Notes under the pieces: model-generated | The model's input: the letters and a program-made list of their open reading frames with translations, nothing else | Databases searched by the model: none | What the model was told of the DNA's origin: nothing | Program-made: the position numbers and the translations under genes | Assembly (NCBI RefSeq): GCF_003259195.1 | Contig: NZ_QJPK01000022.1 | Coordinates: forward strand, 1-58,001 | Source: Paracoccus sediminilitoris | GTDB taxonomy: Bacteria; Pseudomonadota; Alphaproteobacteria; Rhodobacterales; Rhodobacteraceae | Direction: 5' to 3' | DNA: 58,001 bases | Shown here: one piece after another, positions 1-7,703 of the stretch | Layout of the letters: every line of letters begins with the position of its first letter | Position numbering within the stretch: the first letter of the stretch is position 1

Positions 1-1
1 C

Positions 2-1075
2 CATCGCCTTCGAGCGAAAGGCACGGGAAGTGAGCTAAACGCTCTCCACAAAAGCCGGGCAAGTCCAAAAGCACGCGAAATCGCATTGGAGAATAAGCGC
101 CAGGTGCGTGGTGGTGTGGATCCCCTACAAGCCCGAAAAGCTGCAGAGGCCATACCGACTTTCGAGGAGGCGTCCCACACGGTTCACAAGCTGCATGAGC
201 CGACCTGGCGCAACAAGAAGCATGCAGCGCAGTTCATCAGTACCCTGGAGACGTATGCCTTTCCTCGCATTGGAAAGATGAAGGTGGGGGAGGTCTCCAC
301 CAGCGATGTGCTGGCCGTGCTGGCGCCGATCTGGAACGAGAAGCGCGAGACAGCCCGACGGGTCAAGCAGCGCATCGGCACTGTGATGAAGTGGGCCGTT
401 GCTCAGGGCTGGCGGCACGACGATCCGTCGATGGCGATCACTCAGGCGCTGCCGAAGGACAAGCAGGCCAAGGAGCATCGCAAGGCGCTGCCCTATTCTG
501 AAGTTGCGGCCTGCATGGCGGCAGTGGAGGGCAGCACCGCTAGACTGACAACCAAGTTGGCCTTCCGGCTGTTAATCCTGACGGCCAGCCGATCGGGAGA
601 GGTCCGGCTAGCACGATGGGGCCAGATTGACTGGAAGAATGAGGGAGGACCGATCTGGACGCGACCGGCGTCGGTGATGAAGGCGAAGAAGGCGCACAGC
701 GTGCCGCTGTCAGAGGCGGCAGTGTCGGTCCTTCGGGCGGCACAGGAGGTCTCGAACAGTGACGATCCTGAGGCGTTGATTTTTCCAGGCGTCGTGAAGG
801 GCAAGCCGTTGTCAGACGCCACCTTGCTCAAGCTGGTACGAGAGCAGGGATATGCGATCGACATTCACGGGTTCCGCACGTCATTTCGCATCTGGACACA
901 GGAACGGACGATATTTGCCCGCGAAGTGGCCGAGGCTGCACTGGCTCATACGATCCAGAACAAGTCCGAGGCATCTTACGCCCGGTCAGAGCTGATGGAA
1001 AAGCGCCGGGCGCTGGGAGAGGCTTGGGCACTATATTTGGCGCAGGACCTTGGCAAGGTGGCGAAGCTGGCATGA
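2..1075 (+). CDS. P4-type tyrosine recombinase (integrase), 5' partial
   Basis: This is a site-specific tyrosine recombinase that would integrate and excise the island. The reading frame is open to the left edge, and the residues before the first possible start (TTG at 86) still look like an N-terminal arm domain ending in QVRGGVDPLQARKA, so the gene very probably begins outside the window. A core-binding region follows. The catalytic domain shows the first Arg in TASRSGEVR, the HxxR box as HGFR, and the late His and Tyr in LAHTIQNKSEASYARSEL. These are the usual signatures of the P4/CP4-57 integrase family. The stop overlaps the next start as ATGA. The family call is secure; the target site cannot be seen here. 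Confidence 0.9.
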   Translation, partial: HRLRAKGTGSELNALHKSRASPKAREIALENKRQVRGGVDPLQARKAAEAIPTFEEASHTVHKLHEPTWRNKKHAAQFISTLETYAFPRIGKMKVGEVSTSDVLAVLAPIWNEKRETARRVKQRIGTVMKWAVAQGWRHDDPSMAITQALPKDKQAKEHRKALPYSEVAACMAAVEGSTARLTTKLAFRLLILTASRSGEVRLARWGQIDWKNEGGPIWTRPASVMKAKKAHSVPLSEAAVSVLRAAQEVSNSDDPEALIFPGVVKGKPLSDATLLKLVREQGYAIDIHGFRTSFRIWTQERTIFAREVAEAALAHTIQNKSEASYARSELMEKRRALGEAWALYLAQDLGKVAKLA

Positions 1076-1944
1076 TATCCGAAACTCCAACGAACGCCGC
1101 TTCCGCTGATGCGCAACGACCAGCCTCATCAACCAAATCACCTGAAAGAATTGCTGCAGCTGAAGCAATTAAGGAGGGTATTCGTCGTTGGTCCGGCGGC
1201 CTCTACACAGATGGTCCGCAGCTACCCGTCGTCAGGGCAGGCGATATCATCGAACACTTCGGTTCTGAGGCAAACGATCCTGTCGAACAGGTCCTGAGAG
1301 GCAGTGTTTTGCCGTCGGAGAAGCGCACCGCGGAAGACCGAGAGCGGTTGGCAAAACTTGCATCCAGCTTACGCCAATGTGCTAGCGCATGTTCTGCGTT
1401 CGAGGACGCCGAACTCCGAAAGCTTGCAAAAGGCACGAGGCGCGGGCGAACCACTGAGGAGCGCGTATCCTTCGCTTTGGACGTCGAGAAAGCACTTTTG
1501 GCGAGCATGACGTTGCTCCTGGAAGCGGCGGAAGAGCGTATCGCTCTATTGGACAAGAAGGCTGAGGAACAGCCTCGCAAGCGCGGCAGGAAGAAAGATA
1601 CTGCAGTTTACACTGTGGCGGCCGCTCTTGCTCAGCTGTACGCGAAAATCACGGGGAAGCGCCCAACGTACTCCGAGGGAGCGGATGGGCTTTCCGGCGA
1701 GTACACTCCGGTCCTGCGGAATGTTTTTGATGCCTTAGGGTGGAAGAAGACTACTTTACGAGGCCCGGCGAAAGCTGCTGTTTCCGCGGTGACAGCGGCA
1801 GATTTGCACCTGAAAGAATTGCCGCCACCTCTAGGATTATCACCGTCTTCCTCAGGTTGCGTACCTGAACACATGAGGTCAGCCTTCCAGCGTATTCTAA
1901 AAGAAGCGCAGGAAGAACCAGATGACCCACCACATCCTCCGTAG
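1072..1944 (+). CDS. Hypothetical island protein, possibly DNA-associated
   Basis: A protein of 290 residues with no function I recognise. I chose the ATG at 1072 because it overlaps the integrase stop by four bases (ATGA), which suggests translational coupling. The N-terminal half is charged and probably helical. A basic linker (PRKRGRKKD) near residue 180 leads into a segment with VAAALAQLYAKITGKRPTYSEG, a pattern I have seen in uncharacterised proteins beside phage-type integrases. The 3' end overlaps the AlpA gene by 23 bases. Codon use is less GC-rich than in the core genes of this window, consistent with foreign origin. It could be an accessory factor for excision or copy control, but nothing in the sequence proves this. 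Confidence 0.6.
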   Translation: MISETPTNAASADAQRPASSTKSPERIAAAEAIKEGIRRWSGGLYTDGPQLPVVRAGDIIEHFGSEANDPVEQVLRGSVLPSEKRTAEDRERLAKLASSLRQCASACSAFEDAELRKLAKGTRRGRTTEERVSFALDVEKALLASMTLLLEAAEERIALLDKKAEEQPRKRGRKKDTAVYTVAAALAQLYAKITGKRPTYSEGADGLSGEYTPVLRNVFDALGWKKTTLRGPAKAAVSAVTAADLHLKELPPPLGLSPSSSGCVPEHMRSAFQRILKEAQEEPDDPPHPP

Positions 1945-2104
1945 GCCCGAGGTCGAGCGCCTCACTGGCCTCAGCCGTTCGACGATCTACCGTTTGATGG
2001 CAGATGGCGAGTTTCCAAAACCTGTCAAGTTGACCCGTAAGGCCGTCGGCTGGCAGCAGAACACCATTAACGAATGGCTGGCCCAGCGTCCGCTGACGGA
2101 CTGA
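1922..2104 (+). CDS. AlpA-family transcriptional regulator / excisionase-like protein
   Basis: A 60-residue winged-helix protein of the AlpA (MerR-like HTH_17) family. The motif RRPEVERLTGLSRSTIYRLM is the DNA-binding helix-turn-helix, and FPKPVKLTRKAVGWQ followed by INEWLAQR is the usual C-terminal part. In P4-like elements and related islands such proteins activate the integrase gene or act as excision directionality factors. Its place just downstream of the integrase and just upstream of the primase fits this role. It overlaps the preceding gene by 23 bases. It is full length for the family. Confidence 0.85.
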   Translation: MTHHILRRPEVERLTGLSRSTIYRLMADGEFPKPVKLTRKAVGWQQNTINEWLAQRPLTD

Positions 2105-2394
2105 TAGTGAGCCGCCGCCCGGCAAAAGGGCAGCGGTGCTATTCGTTTCGGTTGAGGTGATGCTCCGAAATGTAGCGCGAGCCCCCTTTGTCGGCAAGAC
2201 ACAAGGATCTCAAGAGATGAACCATCTTTGCGGTCTGGAGCGGGTACAGCCTGTTCAGACCACCCTTCCGGAATGCCCGGACGTCTTCCGCGCGCATCAA
2301 TCAACGAACCCCGCTTGCTTCGGGGTCTACGGTCGTCGTCTCGTGCTGACGATCAAGCACATCGCGGTGCAGGTCGGTCTTAGGGGCGCTTTGC
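2105..2394 (+). other. Non-coding gap with two hairpins
   Basis: The gap between alpA and the primase gene has no convincing protein. An open frame from 2136 to 2402 exists, but it has no family-like features and overlaps the primase start, so I do not call it. Two inverted repeats are visible. One at 2112-2136 has arms CCGCCGCCC and GGGCAGCGG, and one at 2308-2326 has arms ACCCCG and CGGGGT around a 7-base loop. Neither is followed by a T run, so they are weak terminators at best. They may instead be regulatory or origin-related structures next to the replication genes. Confidence 0.35.
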
Positions 2395-3276
2395 ATGGCT
2401 GATGCGCGCACCCTAACCCTGCAACTCGGAGGTAAGTGGTATGGCCGCTACGGCATGACCTGCTGCCCTGCGCACGGCGATCGCAGGCCCAGCCTGACTC
2501 TGGCGGACGGGACCGATGGACGCTTGCTTCTGCACTGCAAGACGGGCTGTGGCTTTGAGGATGTTCTGAAATCCCTGCGCGACAGGGGTTTGCTGAATGG
2601 ACATCCCCGACACCAGCCGCCCGACGTTATGGGACTGGCCCTGCGCGAGGCGCAGGACCGAGCCGACGCAGAGCGCGCCGAACGCAAGGCTCTGGCCACG
2701 TGGCGCGAGGCGCTGCCGATCAGCGGCACGATCGTGGAAACCTATTTGCGCGGTCGGGGCATCACCTGCGCTCTACCGGACACGCTGCGCTTTCATCCCG
2801 AATGCTGGCATCCGACCGCTCGACGCTTCCCGGCGATGGTGGCGCTGATTGAAGGGCTGCCCCGCACCGCGATCCATCGCACCTATCTGCGCCCGGATGG
2901 CAGTGGTAAGGCCGATGCTGAACCGACCAAGGCCATGCAGGGCGCAGCTTCGGGCGGCGCTGTAAGAGTTGCTGAGGCCGTTGGACCTCTTGTGGTGGCT
3001 GAGGGCATCGAGACGGCCTTGAGCCTGTCCTGCGGCTTGCTGCGCACGCCTGCAACCATCTGGTCCGCATTGTCTGCTCCGGGCATCGCCGCCCTTCGCC
3101 TTCCCGACCGCCCGCACTACCTGACCATCGCCAGCGACGGTGACCCAGCCGGAATGGCAGCCGGACACAAGCTGGCCGAGCGTGCCGATGCCTTGGGCTG
3201 GTCTGTCAGTCTGCTTCCCGCGCCGCAGGGGCGCGACTGGAACGACATCTTGTTGATGAAAGGGGCTCGCGGATGA
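2395..3276 (+). CDS. Toprim-domain primase with CHC2-like zinc finger
   Basis: A 293-residue primase-like protein of the phage/plasmid type. Near the N-terminus C24, H27, C48 and C52 (CPAHGD and HCKTGCG) form a zinc site like that of DnaG-type primases. The C-terminal half carries a Toprim fold with the conserved Glu motif VAEGIETALSL and the DxD-type motif ASDGDPAGMAAG, expected to bind metal for nucleotidyl transfer. It would lay primers for replication of the mobile element. The stop overlaps the start of the DUF3987 gene by four bases (ATGA), so the two are probably made together. It lacks a helicase domain, which the neighbour may supply. Confidence 0.85.
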   Translation: MADARTLTLQLGGKWYGRYGMTCCPAHGDRRPSLTLADGTDGRLLLHCKTGCGFEDVLKSLRDRGLLNGHPRHQPPDVMGLALREAQDRADAERAERKALATWREALPISGTIVETYLRGRGITCALPDTLRFHPECWHPTARRFPAMVALIEGLPRTAIHRTYLRPDGSGKADAEPTKAMQGAASGGAVRVAEAVGPLVVAEGIETALSLSCGLLRTPATIWSALSAPGIAALRLPDRPHYLTIASDGDPAGMAAGHKLAERADALGWSVSLLPAPQGRDWNDILLMKGARG

Positions 3277-4772
3277 ACGCCCTGCCCGAATCTACTCCCT
3301 TCAAGGCCGAAGGGCCGCAGCCGCTGTTGCGGGAGATCCCGCCTGGTGCCGCTTATCCCGCCCATGCTCTTGGTCCGCTGCGGCAAGTCGTCGAGGCTGT
3401 GCAGGACATTACCCAAGCACCCCTGGGCATTGCCGCGCAATCGGCCTTGTCTGTTGCCTCATTGGCCGTGCAGGGTTTCGCTGACGTGGAAACGCTAGGC
3501 GGTGACGCGCCTTGTTCGCTGTTCTGCCTGACCATTGCCGAAAGCGGCGAACGCAAATCGTCCTGTGATCGGTTGCTGATGCAGGGGGTTCGCGACCATG
3601 AGAAAGATCGGGCCGAAGCTTATCGTGAAGCCGTAGCAGAATATGAGGTTGCGCGTGAAGTCTGGACCGGCCGGCGAAAGCGGATGCTGGTCGAGGCGGC
3701 AGGGACAGACAACATTAAGGCGGCCGGGGCGGAGGCCGATCTTCGTGCCTTGGGCCCAGAACCCCGCGCACCGCTGTTGGCCAACGTCACGGCGCAGGAA
3801 CCGACGTTCGAGGGGCTGTTGAAACTGTATCAGATGGGGCGGCCGGCGCTGGGGCTGTTCTCCGATGAGGCAGGTGGCTTCATCGGGGGGCACGCCATGA
3901 ACAGCGACAACAAGTTGAAGACTATTGCGGGGTTGTCCCAGCTTTGGAACGGCGACACCGTGAACCGCATCCGGTCCGGCGACGGAGCCAGTAGCTATCC
4001 GGGCCGTCGGCTTGCCATGCACCTCATGGCCCAGCCTGTGGCTGCGCGGCCGCTGATGGCTGATCCGCAGGCGTCGGGACAGGGCTTTCTGGCGCGCTTC
4101 CTGATCACCGAGCCGCCGAGTACCATCGGCACCCGGCTGCGGCGTGGGCGTAAGGAGGCGAGCGATGTGGCCGTGGTCGCGTTCAAGGCCCGCCTGCGCG
4201 AGCTGTTGGATGCACCGATGCCGACTGGCGATAGCCCGCAGGAACTAACACCGGCACGGCTGCCGCTGTCGGGCGGAGCGAGGGAAATGCTGTGGCGCTT
4301 CTATGATGCGGTGGAGCGGGCGCAGGGGCCGGGGCAGTTGATGGAGCATGTCCGGGCCTACGCCAGCAAGTCAGCAGAACAGGCGGCACGCATTGCCGGG
4401 GTGCTGACCCTGTTTCACAGCTTGGACGCCGTTGATGTGACGCCGGAAGCGATGGGGTGGGGAGTCGAACTGGCACAGTTTTATCTGGGCGAGGCGCAGC
4501 GCCTGGCTGAGGCTGGCCTTGTTTCTGAGGAAACTACGAAGGCTGAACAGTTGCGCTTGTGGCTGCTGGATAAATGGCAGCATGATGAGGTGGTGCCGAG
4601 TGATATCCTGAATAAGGGCCCAAATGGGCTGCGGGAACGCGCCAGACTGAAGAAACCACTGGAACTGCTGGTCAAGTCCGGGTGGCTTGCGCCTCTTCTG
4701 CCGGGGACAGAGGTGCGCGGCATATCGCGAAAAGAAGCTTACCGGATCCTTAGGCCGCGCCATGCTGTTTGA
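3273..4772 (+). CDS. DUF3987 (YfjI-type) replication-associated protein
   Basis: A 499-residue protein of the DUF3987 family. The segment CLTIAESGERKSSCDRLLM near residue 95 is the family's Walker A-like loop (ESGERKS replacing the usual GxxxxGKS), and later blocks such as LGLFSDEAGGFIGG and RFLITEPPSTIG are typical. Members sit beside Toprim primases in prophages, satellites and integrative elements and are thought to act as helicase-like or replication-initiation partners. It is coupled to the primase by a 4-base overlap and overlaps the next gene by 11 bases. Length is normal for the family. The exact biochemical activity is unproven. Confidence 0.85.
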   Translation: MNALPESTPFKAEGPQPLLREIPPGAAYPAHALGPLRQVVEAVQDITQAPLGIAAQSALSVASLAVQGFADVETLGGDAPCSLFCLTIAESGERKSSCDRLLMQGVRDHEKDRAEAYREAVAEYEVAREVWTGRRKRMLVEAAGTDNIKAAGAEADLRALGPEPRAPLLANVTAQEPTFEGLLKLYQMGRPALGLFSDEAGGFIGGHAMNSDNKLKTIAGLSQLWNGDTVNRIRSGDGASSYPGRRLAMHLMAQPVAARPLMADPQASGQGFLARFLITEPPSTIGTRLRRGRKEASDVAVVAFKARLRELLDAPMPTGDSPQELTPARLPLSGGAREMLWRFYDAVERAQGPGQLMEHVRAYASKSAEQAARIAGVLTLFHSLDAVDVTPEAMGWGVELAQFYLGEAQRLAEAGLVSEETTKAEQLRLWLLDKWQHDEVVPSDILNKGPNGLRERARLKKPLELLVKSGWLAPLLPGTEVRGISRKEAYRILRPRHAV

Positions 4773-5187
4773 CGTAAAAGCCGCGCTGGCCGAAATTCTA
4801 GACGGGCCTCAAGCACGCTGCGATTTTTGCGATACTTGCGACTCAGCGGAACTGAAATCGCGGGGATCGCGGGAATCGCAGCTGTACTCTGCTGCTAACT
4901 CCGCACCGATCGAGTTGCACATGTCTGCTGCACTCAAAGATGCCGGATCATGTGCTTTGCCGCCCACCCCACCTTCTGGATCACCGCCGAATGAGTTGAT
5001 CCCGAGCGCTGAGGACTATCGCCGCACCTGGACAGGCCGGGTGGTGTCTATGGATGAATGGCGCCAGCTTTCAGTCTGGGACCAGCACGGCCCGGCAGGG
5101 CGGCTGTTCTGCGGCATCTGCAAGGCTTGGGTAAGCCGTGATGGCGATTGTAGCCAGACCGGATGCTGTAAAGGGCAAGGGTTGTGA
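4762..5187 (+). CDS. Hypothetical protein with two cysteine clusters
   Basis: A 141-residue protein I cannot place in a named family. The ATG at 4762 overlaps the DUF3987 stop by 11 bases, the same tight packing as its neighbours. Near the N-terminus C20, C23 and C26 lie in RCDFCDTC, and the C-terminus has FCGICK and a final CSQTGCC, so metal binding is likely. The middle contains RRTWTGRVVSMDEWRQLSVWDQHGP split across a conserved-looking block that I associate with small proteins in alphaproteobacterial islands. The centre is low complexity and Pro/Ser rich. It probably belongs to the replication operon, with unknown role. Confidence 0.5.
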   Translation: MLFDVKAALAEILDGPQARCDFCDTCDSAELKSRGSRESQLYSAANSAPIELHMSAALKDAGSCALPPTPPSGSPPNELIPSAEDYRRTWTGRVVSMDEWRQLSVWDQHGPAGRLFCGICKAWVSRDGDCSQTGCCKGQGL

Positions 5188-5188
5188 C

Positions 5189-5701
5189 ATGACCGGAGCC
5201 GAGTTGGCGGCCATTCGTAAAGCCGCCGGACTGTCGCAAACCGAACTGGCACAGCGCGCAGGTATAGGCCGTCACGCTGTCAGCTATTGGGAATGCAAGG
5301 CGAAGGTCGAACGCAGCGCCTGGGCGGTGGAACGCATGGGTGAGGTGCTGACCCTGCCGGATGCGCTCGTAGTCCTGCCAGTCAGGAGGTCCTCGATAGA
5401 TCGCCGAGCACAAGAGATGGCACGCCAAGATGCACTGATGCTAAACACGATTCAGGCCGTGGAAGCGCGCCTAAAAGCTATCAAAGCCAACCGTCGGGTG
5501 CGCTGTAAGGCGAAGACGCGCAAGGGCACAGCCTGCCAGATGAAGTCAGAGCCCGGCAAGCGACGCTGCAAGTTTCACGGAGGTAGATCTACCGGACCTA
5601 CAACCGTCGAAGGCAGAGCTCGGATCGCCGAGGCTCAGCGCAAGCGCTGGGCAAGATGGAGAACGAGCCAGGCCGTGAAGGCTGCCGGGCTAGTCAGTTA
5701 G
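5189..5701 (+). CDS. Xre-family HTH protein with C-terminal HGGxSTGP motif domain
   Basis: A 170-residue two-part protein. The N-terminal 60 residues are a Cro/C1-type helix-turn-helix (AAIRKAAGLSQTELAQRAG, then RHAVSYWE). After a helical linker the C-terminus carries RCKAKTRKGTACQMKSE and then CKFHGGRSTGPTTVEGRAR, a Cys/His-containing block I know from alphaproteobacterial phage and island proteins where the HGGxSTGP part is fused to various N-termini. The ATG at 5189 follows the previous stop by one base. It is a plausible repressor or switch protein of the element. The role of the C-terminal motif is not known to me. Confidence 0.7.
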   Translation: MTGAELAAIRKAAGLSQTELAQRAGIGRHAVSYWECKAKVERSAWAVERMGEVLTLPDALVVLPVRRSSIDRRAQEMARQDALMLNTIQAVEARLKAIKANRRVRCKAKTRKGTACQMKSEPGKRRCKFHGGRSTGPTTVEGRARIAEAQRKRWARWRTSQAVKAAGLVS

Positions 5702-5776
5702 CAGACCGTAACTATTCTTCCGAGCGCAGCTGCCTCCATGGGGTATTAGACGACGCGCTCCGCTTGATCTGCCCCG

Positions 5777-6974
5777 GAAAACACCGATACCCCCGGTTTC
5801 GGGCTCTGTGTCTACACCACCGGGCGCAAGGGGTTTGTGCTGATCTTACCGGATCGCGGGCCAGCAAAAGCGCTTCACGATCGGGGTCTGGCCGACATGG
5901 TCGGTCACCGCCGCCCGGGATGAAGCGAGGCACCTAATCCGTGAAATCGATCGCGGGGATGACCCCCTCGACACCCGCAAGGCAGCCCGTGGGGCGCCCA
6001 CGGTTAAGGAACTGGCCGAGCGCTTCATTGAGGAACACCTGCCGAAGCTGGCCCCGACCAACGCCTCGGACCAGAAGAGCATGCTGGAAAAGCTGGTCCT
6101 GCCCGAGTGGAAGAACCGCAAGGTGGCGGACATCACACCGACGGATGTTGATCGCCTCCTGACCAAGATCGCCGCGGGTCGTGCCCGGCCGTCGAAGAAG
6201 AAACCAACCCAGAAGCGGCGCAAGAAACTGGCCCCGCCCAAGCCCACGCCGGTCCGCGCCAACCGGGCGGGCGAGATGCTGCGCAAGATGTTCAACCTCG
6301 CCATGCTGTGGAAGATGCGCCCCGACAATCCGACCTTCGGCTTTCGGAGGCGGCCCGAGGTGGCCAGCGACCGGTTTCTGTCCTTCGAGGAGATCGAACG
6401 CCTGGCCAACGCCCTGGCCGTCGACGAGGATCAGCGCGCCGCCAGCATCATCCGCCTCTGCATGCTGACCGGCGCCCGTCTGGGCGAGGTCCGGACGGCC
6501 ACCTTCGATCAGTTCAACCTCGACCTTGCGATCTGGACCAAGCAGGCCGCCTACACCAAACAGCGCCGCATCCACCGCGTGCCGATTTCGCACGAGGCGG
6601 TCGCGTTGATCCGTCTGCGCCGTGAAATCGTCCCCAAGGGCTGCCCGTTCCTTTTTCCGGGCGACGTGCCCGACCAGCCGGTCGGTGATCCCAAGCGCTT
6701 CTGGCCCAAGATGCAGAAGGTGGCCCAGATCCCCGACGTCCGCATCCACGACCTGCGCCACACCTTCGCATCGCTACTGGTCTCGGGCGGCGCATCGCTG
6801 GAAATGATCGGCCGCCTCCTCGGTCACACCCAGATCGGCACTACCCAGCGCTACGCCCACCTGATCGATGCGCCCCTGCGCGCCGGGGTCAATGCCGTGG
6901 GGGAGATGCTGAAGCCCAGGCTGAGGGTGGTGGGGGAGGGCGAAACCGCCAGTGTCCGATCGAACGTCGCTTGA
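5777..6974 (+). pseudogene. Tyrosine recombinase with frameshifted, degraded 5' end
   Basis: A second integrase. The intact frame runs from 5844 to 6974. It begins mid-domain with SYRIAGQQKRFTIGVWPTW, the strand region that normally follows the conserved GFGLRV...GR motif. That missing motif is present just upstream as DTPGFGLCVYTTGRK (5786-5830), but in another frame. One extra base near 5844-5846 separates them, and an upstream stop at 5765 closes that frame too. The catalytic part looks complete: TGARLGEVR, HDLRH, LGHTQ and the Tyr in TTQRYAHL. An internal ATG at 6081 could give a short protein without the DNA-binding arm. I infer a decaying recombinase from an earlier insertion; a base-call error is the alternative. 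Confidence 0.7.
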
Positions 6975-7016
6975 AAGCTGGTCGTGGCCTGCGCACCTTC
7001 GAACAAGGAGGGGGCC

Positions 7017-7256
7017 ATGGCCAGCATCACGATTCGCAATCTGGATGATGATTTGAAACGCCGCCTGCGCGTGCGGGCGGCGAAGAACGGCCGTTCGATG
7101 GAAGCAGAAGCGCGGGAAATCTTGCGCGTGGCGCTTGCTCCCGCCGGAGCCCCCAGGAATCTTGGGCAGTCCATCCACGACAGGTTTGCGGCGCTGGGCG
7201 GGGTCGATTTATTGCCAGTTCAGCGAGAGCCAGGGCGTGCAGTAGGCGGGCATTAA
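7017..7256 (+). CDS. FitA/RHH-type antitoxin without a toxin partner
   Basis: A 79-residue protein whose start MASITIRNLDDDLKRRLRVR is typical of ribbon-helix-helix antitoxins of the FitA/VapB group. The C-terminal part (IHDRFAALGGVDL...REPGR) matches the toxin-binding tail of FitA. The ATG at 7017 has a strong ribosome site (AAGGAGG, 7004-7010). In intact loci a PIN-domain toxin follows within a few bases. Here 7257-7383 holds no such frame, so this is an orphan antitoxin, either a remnant or an anti-addiction factor. The RHH domain should still bind DNA. Confidence 0.75.
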   Translation: MASITIRNLDDDLKRRLRVRAAKNGRSMEAEAREILRVALAPAGAPRNLGQSIHDRFAALGGVDLLPVQREPGRAVGGH

Positions 7257-7383
7257 TAACCCGTCTGCTTCATGCGGCTCGGTTCCAGTAGCAGTCACTG
7301 CATCAGCGCGATTCAGAACAACAGAGGTTGCTAAGTTCGGCCAAAATGGCCAAAAGTGCGCATGACAAGGGGCGGAGTACGGC

Positions 7384-7581
7384 GTGCAGACCCTCAGTGC
7401 AAAAGACGCCAAATACGGCTTCGGTCGTCTGATCGATCTGGCTCGATCTGGGCCCGTCGCGGTTGCAAAACATGGGCGACCAGTCGTTGTGGTACTGGCG
7501 ATCGAAGAGTACGATCGCTTGAAGGATATTGAAATGGGCCAACAAAAGAGCCCCGATAAAGCTGGCAGGGTAGACGAGTGA
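7384..7581 (+). CDS. Phd/YefM-type antitoxin in front of the R-M operon
   Basis: A 65-residue Phd/YefM family protein. LSAKDAKYGFGRLIDLARSG followed by VAVAKHGRPVVVVLAIEEYDRL is the complete dimerisation and DNA-binding fold. The last dozen residues form a charged tail that would normally clamp a toxin. No RelE, Doc or PIN toxin follows. Instead its stop overlaps (GTGA) a 41-codon frame whose stop overlaps (ATGA) the hsdR start. The position suggests it may have been adopted as a repressor of the restriction operon, or that a toxin gene was lost when the operon arrived. The family call is good; the role is inferred. Confidence 0.75.
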   Translation: MQTLSAKDAKYGFGRLIDLARSGPVAVAKHGRPVVVVLAIEEYDRLKDIEMGQQKSPDKAGRVDE

Positions 7582-7703
7582 TTGAGCAAGCAATTGGCGC
7601 AAAGGCAATCGCGGGCCTGGGGGCAACAGAGGCCCGGCGAAATCACGCTTCCGACCGGGTCCGGGAAAACCCGATCACTTCGACGGGATGTTTCACGCAA
7701 TGA
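7578..7703 (+). CDS. Possible 41-residue coupled peptide between phd and hsdR
   Basis: A short frame that starts with GTG and overlaps the phd stop as GTGA, then ends with a TGA that overlaps the ATG at 7700 as ATGA. Two 4-base overlaps in a row are more than expected by chance and match the packing of the rest of this operon. The peptide (starting MIEQAIGAKAIAG, ending TGCFTQ) has no family I recognise. It could be a vestigial toxin start, a leader peptide coupling translation into hsdR, or chance. Confidence 0.25.
   Translation: MIEQAIGAKAIAGLGATEARRNHASDRVRENPITSTGCFTQ

Noticed and set aside
2136..2402. Open frame of 88 residues between alpA and the primase gene
   Set aside because: No recognisable motif, overlaps the primase start, and contains hairpin-forming DNA; likely chance.
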